From NCBI GenBank assembly GCA_947311845.1, contig CAMZMU010000096.1:20250288-20314287 (forward strand): DNA of 64,000 bases, written 5' to 3'. This document shows, piece by piece, positions 1 to 11,120 of the stretch. Source of the stretch: Poa pratensis (taxonomy: Eukaryota; Streptophyta; Magnoliopsida; Poales; Poaceae). Each line of letters begins with the position of its first letter. The first letter of the stretch is position 1. Position numbers and translations under genes: made by a program. The notes below the pieces were generated by a model, which did no database searches, was not told the DNA's origin, and saw only the letters and a program-made list of their open reading frames with translations.

Positions 1-1420
1 AATAGCCAGCAGGTTCAACAGAGTGTCTTCGCATAACGGTAGTAGTTATTCAGGTCGTCCACGGACCTGACCCTGGCCGGTGATTGGATATCCAATTATA
101 GCTACCCGTTATCGAACCTGTAGGGTGGACACGCTTAAACTAGGATTGGTTAGTTGTGTATTATGGTTGGTCTGGAACATGGAGAGAGTATCACCGACAT
201 AGTGTCTGCGTGATAGATATGGTTTTATCAGAGAGATTGTATTGTGATAGAAGTTGCTATCACGGTCGAAATTTATTCCGAGGGTTTATATAAGAAGGAA
301 ATATTTATCCGGAGCATTTTGTCAGCGGACACTGGGTGTCCCGGATCATATAAAAGTGTTTTATATGATAGGTAATTAATTCAGTGAAATATTATGTAAA
401 AGGAAATATTCAAATAAGAATTAATTAGACAAAATATTATTTAATCAAATGTTGATTTATTTAATTAATTAATAATTATGGAAAATATTATAATAAAATT
501 GGAGCCCACCATGGGGCTACCAAGATGGGCCCTAAGGCCCACCAAGGTAGCCGCACCACCTAGTGGTGGTGGTGGGCCAAGGCGCCGAAGGGGGGAGACT
601 CCCCCCAATCGAAACCCTAGTGGGGCCTTGCGGCCCATGGGGGGAAGGCGGTGGCGGTGGTGGCCAGGGGCGGCCCCACCCCCTAGGTCGGTGTGGCACA
701 GGTGGGCCCCACCCGCCTAGGTCGGTTCGGCTTAGGGCGGGCCCCACCCGGCGGCGGCGGTTGAGGCGGTGGAGGGGAGGGGAGTTGGAGTCCAACTCCA
801 ACTCCTCCCATACCGAATTGGGCAAGGGGGCTTTCCCCTTGTACAGACGAGTTGGACTAGGCGAAAGCTTTCCCCTTGTCCAAGTCCCTCCACCCCTTGG
901 TCCATCTATATAAACCCCACCCCCTCCTATTCGGAGGACATACAAGAAACACAAGCTCTCAAGTTAAATCCCTTCTAGTTGGATTAGAGGAACCTCTAAT
1001 TAGAGGCAACCTATCCGATTAGACTAAATCTAATCTCTCTCCTTCTCATGTGTTGAGATCTCCACCTTCATATACTCCAGTAGCGCTTCAATCTTGGACG
1101 ACGAAGCCCTGCTGAACCTTTCCCAGCGTACGCGTGCAAGCTCTCGGAGGGGTGATCTGTCGATCTCGACGGTTGACCCTCACTCTGCTGAATCAAGGTG
1201 ACAAGGCGAGGAGGAGGAGGCGTCGGAATCTCTCTACCAGGCTTGGTTGAGAGAGACGGCGATGGGCTACATCTTGAGATTGTATCTGGATTTAGGTGTT
1301 GGCAACGTATTGTATCTGGATTTTCGGATCTTCGTATTCGAATGTATCTTCATAGTAGATCTTGAGAGTTGTTGCGTAGCAATATGGAAAATTTTAATTT
1401 ACTGTACACGCAACCCAACA
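1..1420 (+). mobile_element. LTR fragment, left end outside window
   Basis: The segment ends in CAACCCAACA, a typical LTR 3' terminus, and has a TATA-like motif (CTATATAAA near 905-913) preceding a pyrimidine-rich stretch, as in an LTR promoter. No primer-binding site follows position 1420, so this is a 3' LTR or a solo LTR in plus orientation, or the inner edge of a minus-strand element. The start lies outside the window, so no target duplication can be checked. GC-rich ORFs at 478-978 look non-coding. The family is not recognised. Confidence 0.55.
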
Positions 1421-1489
1421 GAGAGCCCCTCTTGAAAGATATTGATTTGCATAAAAAATGATATCATAATCCTAAATATGAATAAAATA

Positions 1490-1612
1490 CTCCCTCCATC
1501 TCAAAATAAGTGTCTCAGGTTTGCCCAAAAGTAGATGTATGTAAACATGTTTCATGTCTAGATACATCCATTTTTTGGCAAATTTGAGACAGTTATTTTG
1601 GGACGGAGGGAG
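1490..1612. mobile_element. Stowaway-type MITE (123 bp)
   Basis: Terminal inverted repeats CTCCCTCC / GGAGGGAG flanked by TA on both sides (1488-1489, 1613-1614), with complementary subterminal sequence (tctcaaaataagtgtctcag against its inverse). This is the classic Triticeae Stowaway layout (Tc1/mariner type). Confidence 0.95.
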
Positions 1613-1887
1613 TAGTAATAAATGGCATCAATCAAGGAAAGGGGAAGACATCATGTCAACGTTGATTATTTTTACGTTGATTATTTTTACAGCGTGGACA
1701 ACTTTTCTAGACTCTACCATTACGGATTTTGACCATCACTTAAATGAGTTATATTCAGAGTTGCTTTAGAATTTCTCTTATTGACTCAACAGACTCATTT
1801 TTTAGGTTCAATAGTGTGTTTGTCTTACAAAGATTTGCCACATGGGATTTTCTTATTATGACCATGAGCATATATAAAATAGATAAA

Positions 1888-2086
1888 TCACATTGTTGGT
1901 CACTAAACTTAAATTAGATGAGTACTTTGGTTACGCAACTCTCAGAGTGTGATGGTTCGGTGCTCTATTGGCATAGTTATGACCAATACACTCATCTTTG
2001 AGAGTTAAGTGACCAGTTCATCACATATTGAGAGTTATGTGAACAAAATACTCATCTAATTTAAGCTCAGTGACCAATGGTACATT
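1888..2086. repeat. Imperfect foldback / MITE-like inverted repeat
   Basis: The left arm (around 1892-1955, beginning ttggtcactaaacttaaatt) is the approximate reverse complement of the right arm (around 2020-2086). The arms share the phrase ggtcact...taaattagatgagta and are separated by a short spacer. No clear target duplication was seen, so the superfamily is open. Confidence 0.6.
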
Positions 2087-3474
2087 TGTCTCAAAAGCTA
2101 TATAAAATAAATTTTAACTATTTATTATTCATATGCGGAGAGTTTAAAAGTTTAGAAATTATCTTGATATTTGAAAGGCACCTCATGTTTGCTAAGTTTT
2201 ATCGCCTCATGGAGCTGATATTGCTTTTACCGATGGCGACGACGACAGTTGAAAGGGCTTCCGTGACGAAGATCACAAGACCGAGTTACGCAACAAGATG
2301 ACCACAATGACTTCTTAGAAATTCGATGATGTGCTACATCGAGCGAGGGATATTTTGAAATCTTGATCGATTTACGGAAAGTTTTCAAAAAAAGTTAGAG
2401 CTTTTCCATTTTTATGTTTCTGGTTTTAATTATATTCAAATATGTTTGATATTTTTATTGTCCTAAATGATTATGTTATACATAGTATTATTATCTCGGG
2501 ACTATTTTGGTATTATTCTTTTAGAGTTCTTCCTACCTTGGATACTTTCCGTCCTCTCCGGCACTGAACACGAATGTAATCACTTATTGCACAATTTACT
2601 CATAAGTGACTTTAGCGATTCAAAAAGAAAAACATGTCTTTTGAGTTTCACAAGACCGATCTTGCGAGCCTGTGTAGAATGCTGATATCTGGATCATTTA
2701 GTAGAGATATTTCTGTATGAATTGCTCAGGTCAACATAAGCAAAAAAGGAAAAAAAATGCTCTAGTAAATTAGCTTTCTTTCCAGTGCCTTATCTTCATG
2801 GAGAGGACATGAATCCTTGAATATTCATCAGGGGAAATTCATTTTTGTTTTCCAGTAGAATTGTGCTAAAAGATTACGGACCGTATGATTTGGCTTGAAG
2901 GGATTGTGGACGGCAGTGATAAGACACACGTGGCTGCCAGTTAGTAACTTAGTGTGTACTCGCAGGTCAACCCGAGAATATACTCGGTGACGACGAGTGC
3001 AATAACAGAGGACAGACGGCGAGACTTCCACCGCAAGTGTTGCCGTCGTGGGGCGTCAGCACTCGTCGAGGCAATTATTTACGTGAAACTCAACATCAGT
3101 GCTCTTTCGTGAGTACTGAGTAGGAGGAACACCTAAAAATATCATGGACTGAAGAACGAAGATAGCATTTTGCTTAGGCGCGACGGAACGAGAGAGACAA
3201 GTACTTTGATAGAGTTCACAATAGCAGATATTGCTGAAAAATGCATGGATAGTGACACGTATGGTATAAACATTTTCAAGCTTGATGGTGATGTGAAAAC
3301 CACAAATGGAGCCCGATCTCCATGGTGACCATTTAAAAAAATATATATATACTGAAATCAGTTAACAGGTGCTTCAGCCGGTTTGCTACTTTCAAATGCG
3401 TGCAATATATCACATGTACATAGTCTACGGAAAGGAATAGTTTGTCAAGTTTGCTCATATCGCAAACGCTTATA
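2087..3474. other. Intergenic, nothing recognised
   Basis: Only short ORFs without recognisable motifs; no splice-supported exon, repeat boundary or RNA gene could be seen by eye. Confidence 0.5.
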
Positions 3475-3635
3475 CTCTCTCCGTTTTTTAATATAAGATG
3501 TTTTAGCATTTGTCCACATTCATGTGTATATAAATGTATGTAGACATGTTTTAATTCATACGTTCACTCACTTTAGTATATATCTTGACAACATGTGCAA
3601 CACTTAAAACATCTTATATTAAAAAACGTAGGAAG
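3475..3635. mobile_element. Stowaway-like MITE (161 bp)
   Basis: Starts CTCTCTCCG and ends with a degenerate ..CGTAGGAAG, with TA at 3473-3474 and 3636-3637. The subterminal phrase taatataagatgttttag is repeated in inverted orientation near the right end (aaaacatcttatatta). Confidence 0.85.
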
Positions 3636-3699
3636 TATGAAACAAACCATGTACAATTCTGACAAACTTTAACCTTGTCGGCCTATTGATGTGAACTAG

Positions 3700-4273
3700 C
3701 GTCTTTTTGCGCGGGGTGGAGTATGTGCATGAACAAAGGGATTCCAACATCGTCAGCTCATCAGTACTATATATGAAAGACGGAACAATCCGTGGCCTCT
3801 CCTCGCTCCTAGGCCCACCAGATACTGTAGATTTCTACAGTAATCTACAGTACTCGCAGGGACTTATTTGCAATTTCTGGAAAACCCAGGTACCTTTTTT
3901 CGCAAAAACAAGAATCTATAGTACGCAGGGATTTATTTGTAATTTCCGGAAAACCCAGGTACCTTTTGCAAAAAGGCACAACCCTGTCCGGCCATTGCTG
4001 ACGTCACCACGACATCACAGTGGGCCCGACCTGTCAAAATTTTATTCTTCCCGAAAATATTAAACAATTTCCAGAAAATAATTAATGTTGCAACAATCAG
4101 AAAAATATGAATAATATATCAAAATGCTCAGAAAAATAAATGCTAACTATTTATGACAAGATACAAACATATTTGAACATTCCAAACATTTCTAATAGTT
4201 TCAACAATTTAACCAATTTTTACAAAACTAATAACTCTAATCGGGCGCGGCAAAGCGCGCCAATTTCACCTAG
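3700..4273 (+). mobile_element. Helitron, 3' terminus well supported
   Basis: The 3' end shows a GC hairpin (GGCGCG, loop gcaaag, CGCGCC at about 4244-4261), then a short spacer and CTAG (4270-4273) followed by T. This is the hallmark of Helitron 3' termini inserted into AT targets. The body upstream includes a roughly 69-bp imperfect tandem repeat (3839-3977). The 5' end, expected to begin with TC, could not be located, so the start is approximate. No Rep/helicase coding was seen, so it would be non-autonomous. Confidence 0.6.
3839..3977. repeat. Two-copy tandem repeat, about 69 bp unit
   Basis: Two copies share cgcaggga.ttatttg.aattt and ccggaaaacccaggtacctttt with a few mismatches. The repeat lies inside the presumed Helitron body. 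Confidence 0.8.
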
Positions 4274-4337
4274 TTCATCTTAAAGAGAAATTTTTTTTGG
4301 AGCTCGTTCTTTGGCAAAGGCAGTAGCATCTTGATAC

Positions 4338-4735
4338 TTTTTTTTGACACAAAAACAGTAGGAAACCCCTACTGTGTTAGTTTATTTTTTTTATAAATCA
4401 ACATGTACAAATTACAAATTAAAGAGTTTATAAAGTGTCCACCCATTGGGACATCCCCTCCTCAAGGCTGGGTTTAGCTATATGTCTAACAAGATCGAAA
4501 GACTCAATAACGGATTGAAAGCAGATGTCTAAATTAACAGGCTAATTGTCAAAGATGAGTCTATTTCGGTGGTTCCATATGCTCCAGCAGCTAACTATAA
4601 GGGATTCCTTGTCAAAAATATTGGTGTCATGCTTGGTGTATTCTGCTGAAATCATTTGTATCCATATGAATATCTTGGATGAATAAAGAGACCCATAATT
4701 CTCAAAACAAGAAAAACAAAGCAATCGTAAAAAAG
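4338..4735 (-). mobile_element. LINE 3'-end fragment (RT zinc-binding region)
   Basis: Read on the minus strand, 4724-4542 encodes a tail ending SCWSIWNHRNRLIFDN. This matches the Trp-rich C-terminal zinc-binding region that follows the reverse transcriptase in plant LINEs. The plus strand has poly-T at 4338-4345, which is the A-tail of a minus-strand insertion. The fragment is 5'-truncated and no target duplication was found. Confidence 0.7.
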
Positions 4736-5012
4736 CTCCGAGTTGATGGACCTTTCAACCTACAAAGTAAAGTGCAAATGAATTTATAGAAAAATAAATT
4801 ATAAACATTTCATTCCTTCATATCAAACAACCTTCGAAAGGTGGAGGTGTCTAGAACATAAATTTGATGCAGATTTATCTTCAAGTACACACAAGACGAT
4901 TCTGGGTCTTTCGGACTAAGATCTTATTAATAGATGGTCCTTTAGGTAGTAGTATATATTTTTGTATAAAACATAGTTGTATATTACTTTTTTATTGCAA
5001 TAAGGTTATATA

Positions 5013-5171
5013 CTCACTTCGTTCACTAATGTAAGTCATTGGATCTACTTCAATTTTGACTACATACATACTAAAATGAATGAATCTATATACAAAATAA
5101 GTCTAGATATATATTTCAATCAAGAAAATAGGAATGATATGCCAATGTCTTATATTAGTGAGCGGAGGGAG
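5013..5171. mobile_element. Stowaway-like MITE (159 bp)
   Basis: Begins CTCACTTCGTTCACTAATGT and ends ATTAGTGAGCGGAGGGAG in near-perfect inverse, with TA at 5011-5012 and 5172-5173. Confidence 0.9.
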
Positions 5172-6957
5172 TATTTTTTCTTGAGAATCACCATCTAATA
5201 AGAAGAGAATATGAGAAGTTTGATTTGAAAATGTGAGGCCTAGGCTACAGGGGATCATACTCCATCCAATACTTATTAATTTCCGCTGAATTGAATATCT
5301 AAACATGTTTTAACACCAAACAGCCTTTTGGCAAAGCCCTTGGAAATCCTTCCTTCGTTTTTTTAGGGCTGGAAATCCTTCTTTCGTGGTTTGTACAGCC
5401 CATGCTGTAAGTTGGGCCGTCTCTGACCCAAGTACTCTATTGTTGGGTCTTGTTAGCGAATACATGCGCGGCCTTGTGTCGAGAGTGCCCTGTTACTGTT
5501 ATCTGGAACTGGAAGAAGGAAAAGTGCAGAGGCACATATGCTGAATAGCACCACTTTATGGGCTATATAAATTACATTTTTTTCGATAAAAGGAACCCCA
5601 TGGGCATCCAATTTCAGTTACTCCCTCCGATCCAGAAAATATGTCATGACTTTGTATTGTTAACTTCTCGTGAGTAGTTTATTTTTGGTGACATTTATAT
5701 CGGATCGGAGGGAGTACTAAGAATTGAGTGTCAGGTTTTGAAAACAAAAGCCTATTTACCAGTTGGCCCAGTTCGCCTTAAAAAAAACAAATATATGCCC
5801 TTTGTCTTGTAACGAATTCAAAACTTCTGTTGTACCCGCAAAATAATAATTTTGTGCGCACAAGAAACTTTAAAGCTCCATTATAGATATAATCAGTCCA
5901 TCAACAGAGAAATGAAACTGGCCAAATATTTAACAATGGCGCAGATAAGTAAAAAAATCAGGACTATCAATTACCTGAAAGGTATGAATGTTTGGCTACA
6001 TGTTTGTTCAGCAGGCCCCATATATTTGTACCCAATATTTGTTAGCAAGCATGTACTACAGGCACCATATAAACACGGCATCTCCTTCCTGTGATCTTAG
6101 ATTGTACTGTATTTACGTGCTCTGTGTTCATGCGTAATCTTTCAGTGACAATTACCTGTTATCCTCTCGAAGAAAAGAAAGAAAAGGAAGCATCTCTTAC
6201 TAACCATGTCAGAACGCGTTAATTTTCGCCAAGCAAGATCATTAGTCACTGATTGTCTTTCGAACGTTTCAGTCGCCCAATTGGTTTCTGTCTCCTAGAA
6301 GAGACCATTACTCCAGTCTGTACGGGTGTAATGCTTAAAACTATTTAAATAATAAAACTTCCTTTATCGAAAAAAATTAATCATAACACGAACAAGCAAA
6401 GGCCTAATATAGCGTCAGTCTCTATCCGAAGTTCTGGACAGATGAACCTCCTGTCCAACATAGTGACACCGTCGGCTGAATTCAGCTTGGCGCCGTTTGT
6501 TAATCTGGATTGCTGTCGGTATGGATGATCGGGCGCCTCAGATCCTAACAAGTTTATCTATCTGTCGCGCGTTCTTATGCTTGATGCAGAGTTTATAACA
6601 TAAATATCTTCAGATCCAAGAGCTAATCATCGGTACCATATATGCCTTGTGATAAATTTATTCAGACACCACGTCATTTGGCTGGTCTTTGATTCTTCAA
6701 ACGTAGACATCTTACCTAGTTTTGCTGAGTTGCAAGTCGCAATTGGCGAGTGATGTTCATTTGCACGGGTGTCTGGCCTCAATAGAATAAATGCAGTAGC
6801 ACTGTACAATCGCTGGCATGAAAGCCTGAATGCTAAATATCTCATGACACCGATATCCGGGTCAGCGGAGCTGCTAGGAAATATCTATCCACATATTCCA
6901 CAGTGATGTTGAAGTATATCTACAAGGAAGGCTAAACTACCAGTTTGAACGATGTAA
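5172..6957. other. Intergenic with one MITE and a relic repeat
   Basis: Apart from the MITE at 5621-5714, no gene was recognised. The stretch around 6785-6845 shares the phrase tagcactgt.caatcg...gctaaatatctcg with the tandem repeat behind kinase gene 1 (22575-22625), suggesting a third, diverged copy of that repeat. Confidence 0.45.
5621..5714. mobile_element. Stowaway MITE (94 bp)
   Basis: TIRs CTCCCTCCGATCC / GGATCGGAGGGAG, with TA on both sides (5619-5620, 5715-5716). Confidence 0.95.
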
Positions 6958-6971
6958 CTATGATCCTTTCG

Positions 6972-7370
6972 GAATGTCATTTTGACTCCCGATCTCCACA
7001 GTGCTTCTTTTATTAAAAGAAATTAAAATCATATTTATATGTTTTGAAAAAATATGACAAAAAATCATGCATGTTCTCAATGATGTATCCCACAAACGTG
7101 TAAAATCTCGATTTGAAATACTTTTATATTCTGAGCTACACAAAAGTGAAAAAAAATCTAGTATATTTTGGGATCTAAAAGCGTGTAAATTTAGGTCCAC
7201 ATATTTGTCATTTTTGTATACCTCAGAATATACAATATTTGAAACATTGACAACATGGAGGATTTATTTTCCAGATTTTTTGAAACTTACAAATATTATT
7301 TGATTTTTTTAATATAGGGAGCATTGAAGCGCAGCAACTAGAAATCTCCGCTCGAAAAGTACATTTAGCT
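6972..7370. repeat. AT-rich dispersed repeat, copy 1
   Basis: First of five copies in the window. All contain a core resembling caatgatgtatcccacaa followed by cgtg.aaaatc..tttgaaat and an ending near gattttt.ta. Each is preceded by a phrase like gtcattttgact and ends near an agctc motif. Boundaries are approximate. It is probably a MITE of unrecognised type. Confidence 0.65.
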
Positions 7371-7660
7371 CAAGAGCACCGGTGATCATGTTCTTTTAAA
7401 AAAAAATCTAAAACAATATTTATGAGTTTGAAAAAAATAAAAAAATATTCCGGACATACCCAATGATGTATCCCACAAGCGTGCAAAAAAATCAACTTCA
7501 AATAGTTTGTAATCTGCGTTACACAAAAAGGATAAATCTGATAAATTTCGAGATTTTTAAAATTGATTTATTGCATGTTTGTGAATTATACTGCTGGCTA
7601 CATTTAAAAAAAAACTCGTAAATATTTTTCTAAAAGACCACTATCACTAGAGCTCGGGAG
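7371..7660. repeat. AT-rich dispersed repeat, copy 2
   Basis: Directly abuts copy 1 and carries the same core (caatgatgtatcccacaag, 7462-7480). It ends near gagctcggga (about 7651-7660). Confidence 0.65.
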
Positions 7661-7675
7661 TACCCTCTATCGACA

Positions 7676-8437
7676 ATGTCTAGTAAGAGCATCTCCAGTC
7701 GTCGCCCCAAAGCCCCTCTCCCCCCAAAGGCCTTTGGGGCACGCCGAGCGAAAAACGGCTTCCACTCGCGTGCCCCAAAGGTCCATTTCGTCCGGGCGCG
7801 CCCCAAATTTAGTTTGGCGCTACCGGCCCAACCCCCTTCGATGGGGGTCGTGTTGGTTGCGCCGGACGAAACGAAACGCGCCGTGGGGCCGCCCTATCAT
7901 AGAGAGAGGCAGTTGAGAGGGCGGTCTTCGTCCTGGTCGCCGCTGTGGCGCGCCGCCCGAAGCCACAGTGTGCCGTCCCGTCGGCTACGCGGCGCCGCAG
8001 TAACTTCCCACTCGTCGCCGTACGCCCGCTCGGCGCCGCTGCGCGTTCCGAAGCCGAAGCCGGGCTCCCGCACCCTCGTCATCCGCGACGGCTCCGGCTC
8101 CACGTCTCGCCGCCCGCCGCCACCGTCCAAGAAGGTGAAGACGGAGCCGAGCCCGTCGCTGCTGGCGGAGCTCCAGGCGGCTCAGCTCGAACACGCCAAC
8201 CCCGACGACCCCGAAGGCATCGCCGCCGCCATCGAGGCGTCGAAGAACGACGTCTCGCCCATGTCGCTCAAGAAGGCGTGCGCGTGGTCGTTCGTTGACC
8301 ACGCCGAGCTCACCGGGACGCCGCTCCACGACGACGACGACGACGGCGGCTTCGCTCCCGGCGCCAATGACGGCGAGGCAGGGCCCAGCGGTATCGTGAA
8401 GGAGGAGGACTACGACGTCTTCTACCAGCAGTTTTAG
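7676..8437 (+). CDS. ORF inside Harbinger-like element, function unknown
   Basis: A 253-aa open frame whose first ATG lies 11 bp outside the element, so expression as annotated is doubtful; the first ATG inside the element is at codon 56. The N-terminal half is basic and Arg/Pro rich. The C-terminal part is more protein-like, with an acidic segment (a run of five Asp, then EEDYDVFYQQF at the end) and an Ala-rich helix-forming stretch. No known domain is recognised. It may be a captured host fragment, or simply an open frame from GC-rich sequence. It shares no obvious similarity with the neighbouring element. Confidence 0.3.
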   Translation: MSSKSISSRRPKAPLPPKAFGARRAKNGFHSRAPKVHFVRARPKFSLALPAQPPSMGVVLVAPDETKRAVGPPYHRERQLRGRSSSWSPLWRAARSHSVPSRRLRGAAVTSHSSPYARSAPLRVPKPKPGSRTLVIRDGSGSTSRRPPPPSKKVKTEPSPSLLAELQAAQLEHANPDDPEGIAAAIEASKNDVSPMSLKKACAWSFVDHAELTGTPLHDDDDDGGFAPGANDGEAGPSGIVKEEDYDVFYQQF

Positions 8438-8674
8438 TTTAGTTTAGTTTAAATGTTTTAAATTTCGTTCGAATTTTAAATTTCGTTCGAATGTTTTAAA
8501 TTTCCCTAAAATTATGAATCAAATGTCATTTTATGTTTGAATTTGAACTACCTTTGAGGGCAGCGAGTGGGGAGAGGGCGCCCCCAAACGCGCCGTTTGG
8601 TCCGGACGTGCCCCCAAAGCACTAGTGCCGGCTCAAATCCGGACGCGTTTTAGGGGGCGCGAGTAGAGATGCTC
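7687..8674. mobile_element. PIF/Harbinger-like non-autonomous element 1
   Basis: TIR GAGCATCTC at 7687 and its inverse GAGATGCTC ending at 8674, flanked by TAA at 7684-7686 and 8675-8677, the PIF/Harbinger target. Subterminal GC-rich arms are also partly inverse (gccccaaag / ctttggggc-like). The interior is GC-rich and carries an ORF (see 7676-8437) but no DDE transposase was recognised. Confidence 0.85.
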
Positions 8675-8677
8675 TAA

Positions 8678-9957
8678 GGGCATCTCTAACCGATCCCCTA
8701 AAATCGGTTAGAGGAGTAAAAATACGCAGCGGCGGCACCTAACCGATCCCCAAAACGGTTAGAGGAGGGAATTTTTACTCATCGGAGGAGTAAAAGTGGC
8801 GGCCGACTCCTAAATTTACTCCTCTGAGGCCACTTCCGAGAAAAACTCCCCGCCTCCGACCCGCCGCACCTATTCCCGCCGGCGTCGCCGCCGGCGACCC
8901 CCATACCCTGCCGCCCCCACCCCGGTCCCTCCGCCGCCCTCCGGCCCACCTCTCCCTCGCTCGCCGCCTCTCGCCGTAGCCGGAATCGACGGGGTGAGCT
9001 CGTTTTCGCCGGCCGCCGGCCCGATTTGGAGGAAATCGGGCTCCGTCGCCGTCGATTCGCCGCAACCCGGAGCCGGCGTGGCCTCCGGTGACCACGGCGT
9101 GGCGTGGTCGGCCACCACCGATGTCGCGACGTGGCTCGCCCCCTCCGCCCACGACGGGTTTCGTCATCCCGCGCGACCGGCGGTTGCCCCCGCCTCCCCC
9201 GCCGCCCACGACGGGTTTCGTCTGCGCGCGGGACCTCTGGCCGGAGTTGGAGGATGCAGGGCCAGCGTCCGTCGATGCTGCTGCCGGAGATGGATCGCCG
9301 GCACCGCCGGCCGCAACCAACACAAGGTGAATTTTTTCCCTCTTTTTCGTCATGTAAAATTGGAGCACAAGCCGTGGCTTATTTGATTTTTGTTACAAAT
9401 GAAGTACAAGGACTTCTACATGGACCGAGAATAAAGACAATGAGTTGTATTTTGCATGGTACCATCAAACTCTTGTAGATGACGCACTATACGAAGCGAG
9501 TGGTGTTCGTCCGCCATTCCAACTTTTTTGGGAGAAAATTCATAAGAATTTCAATGAAAAGACAACCGGAGATGGTAGATCGCTTTCATCGATGTTAAAT
9601 AGATGGCACATTCTTGTTATGCGTTCTAATGCATAACAAGAACACTTTGGTTTGTGCCGGATTCTATCGGGTTGTATCGATATCTATGGGGAGAAGTATG
9701 TACTCTCTATGTATCAATTGCATCGAGTTGTATCGGTATCTATTTTGGTGTATCGGGTTGTATCGGTATCAAAACCTATGATACTATATGTGTTTGTATC
9801 AACCTATTTGTATTGCAAATGATGAAAAATAATTTTACTCCTCTAAAAATAGGGGTTCGGTTAGGTGCCGACCACATTTAGAGGAGTACTTTTACTCCTC
9901 TAAAGTTTACTCCTCCGTTTATTCCTCTAACCGATTGGGGATCGGTTAGAGATGCCC
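8678..9957. mobile_element. PIF/Harbinger-like non-autonomous element 2
   Basis: TIR GGGCATCTCTAACCGATCCC at 8678 and its inverse ending at 9957, with TAA at 8675-8677 and 9958-9960. The left TAA is the same triplet that forms the right target duplication of element 1. Internal subterminal motifs (ggaggagtaaaa / ttttactcctc) are repeated in both orientations. It carries a remnant of the Harbinger accessory ORF at 9400-9636. Confidence 0.9.
9400..9636 (+). pseudogene. Harbinger ORF1 (Myb/SANT trihelix) remnant
   Basis: The frame read from about 9404 encodes W-T-E-x-K-D..L..AWYHQTL, later FWEKIHKNFNEK, and finally SLSSMLNRWHIL before a stop at 9634-9636. This order (a Trp-Glu start, an AW pair, FWE.IH, then L..RW) matches the trihelix/SANT-like DNA-binding protein that PIF/Harbinger elements encode beside the transposase. 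No in-frame ATG was seen at the right place and the C-terminal half is missing, so this is a relic. The identification rests on motif spacing only. Confidence 0.6.
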
Positions 9958-10108
9958 TAAGCAGATCACAAATGGTAGAGGATTTGATTTTTTTTTCTCT
10001 AAGGCGTTCTAAATAGATAAGTAAAGTGGGCCTCTCTGAAGAACAAGGAGGCCTGCCAAAACATGCCCTGGGCTCCCCACCCTTTTTTTTAGATTGCACA
10101 CGACGCAC

Positions 10109-10260
10109 AAAATCCTCTCCTTTGGCACAGAGCGGTAGGCTCTGTAAGCAACTCAAAACTTCAATCTTGGAAAAGGTGTTAGATTAGAAGAAAAAGTCAA
10201 AAAACAAGATGTTAATTTAAATTAGAAGAAAAAGTCAAAAAAAAAATCCTCTCCTTTGGC
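10109..10260 (+). mobile_element. Short A-tailed insertion with 18-bp direct repeats
   Basis: The sequence aaaatcctctcctttggc occurs at 10109-10126 and again at 10243-10260. The 116 bp between end in an A-rich tail (aaaaagtcaaaaaa). Long direct repeats plus a 3' A-tail are the signature of an LINE-mobilised retroposition. The inserted sequence resembles no RNA gene that I recognise, and no A/B box was found. Confidence 0.55.
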
Positions 10261-10269
10261 CGTACCCGC

Positions 10270-11110
10270 TTCTGTCCTGGCCGACGTGACGACGTCCCGT
10301 GCTCGTCGACAAACGCCCGCAGAGAGCAGAAGCTGCTGCTCGTTTCGCCGTGTCGCGCCCTCACGAATGTTCGTCGGCCGCTCAGCTCAGGCAGGTGGCG
10401 GTGGTGCTGCGGCCTTTTCCGTTAAGCCGTGCTGCCGGAGAACTCCACCGTACGTCCGACGCGTGGTGCGCTCGTCGGCCACGAAAATGATCGTCGCGTC
10501 CGGCCACCTGTCTTTGGTTAGCTACCTAGCAGCGGTGAGGAGTGAGTGGATTTCAGTTGACTTTGTGCGCCGACGGCCGACGCCGCCGCCGGCAGATCGG
10601 CATCGGCTCGTGTGCGCCTGGTGGTTGCGTACATCCTGAGACGCGTGAAAACGTGGCCGCCGGACACTGCGCTCTTGGCTGCACCCCCGATAGCTCCGTC
10701 GCTTTCCGCCCCGACACCACAGGAGATCACCAAGTTACGCCGTCGACGAACGTCCGCAGACAGCAGAAGCTGGTGGGGACGTTGGCGTCGTTGCGCCGCC
10801 ACGCGCCGGCGTCCGCCGGTGGTACGAAGCCACCAGAAAATTAAACGTTGGCTCTCCACGTGAGACACGCATCCGTTGGACACGAGCAATGCTACCACCA
10901 CGATATACCACCCGACGCGCTGCGGGGAATCCCCTCGCCCAAATCGTGGTGCGCTCGTCATTCCAGCTGACTTGCTGGCGTTGTGTCGCGGCAGAGTTAG
11001 CTCCGGCCGCCCCGTCGCCCGCACCGACGGCCGACGCCGTCGGACCGGCTCGTGCGCTCGGTGGTTTCGTAGTGAAGACGTGGCTGCCGGCCACCACGCC
11101 GCCGAAGAAT
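10270..11110. repeat. GC-rich degenerate tandem duplication, about 450-480 bp
   Basis: Phrases recur at an offset of 450-480 bp: cgtcgac.aacg.ccgcagaLagcagaagctg (L stands for g or c) near 10296 and 10741, cgtggtgcgctcgtc near 10463 and 10947, and gacggccgacgcc near 10571 and 11027. Long ORFs on both strands (for example minus 11024-10518) follow from base composition; no protein family was recognised. Confidence 0.6.
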
Positions 11111-11120
11111 CATCGACGGA

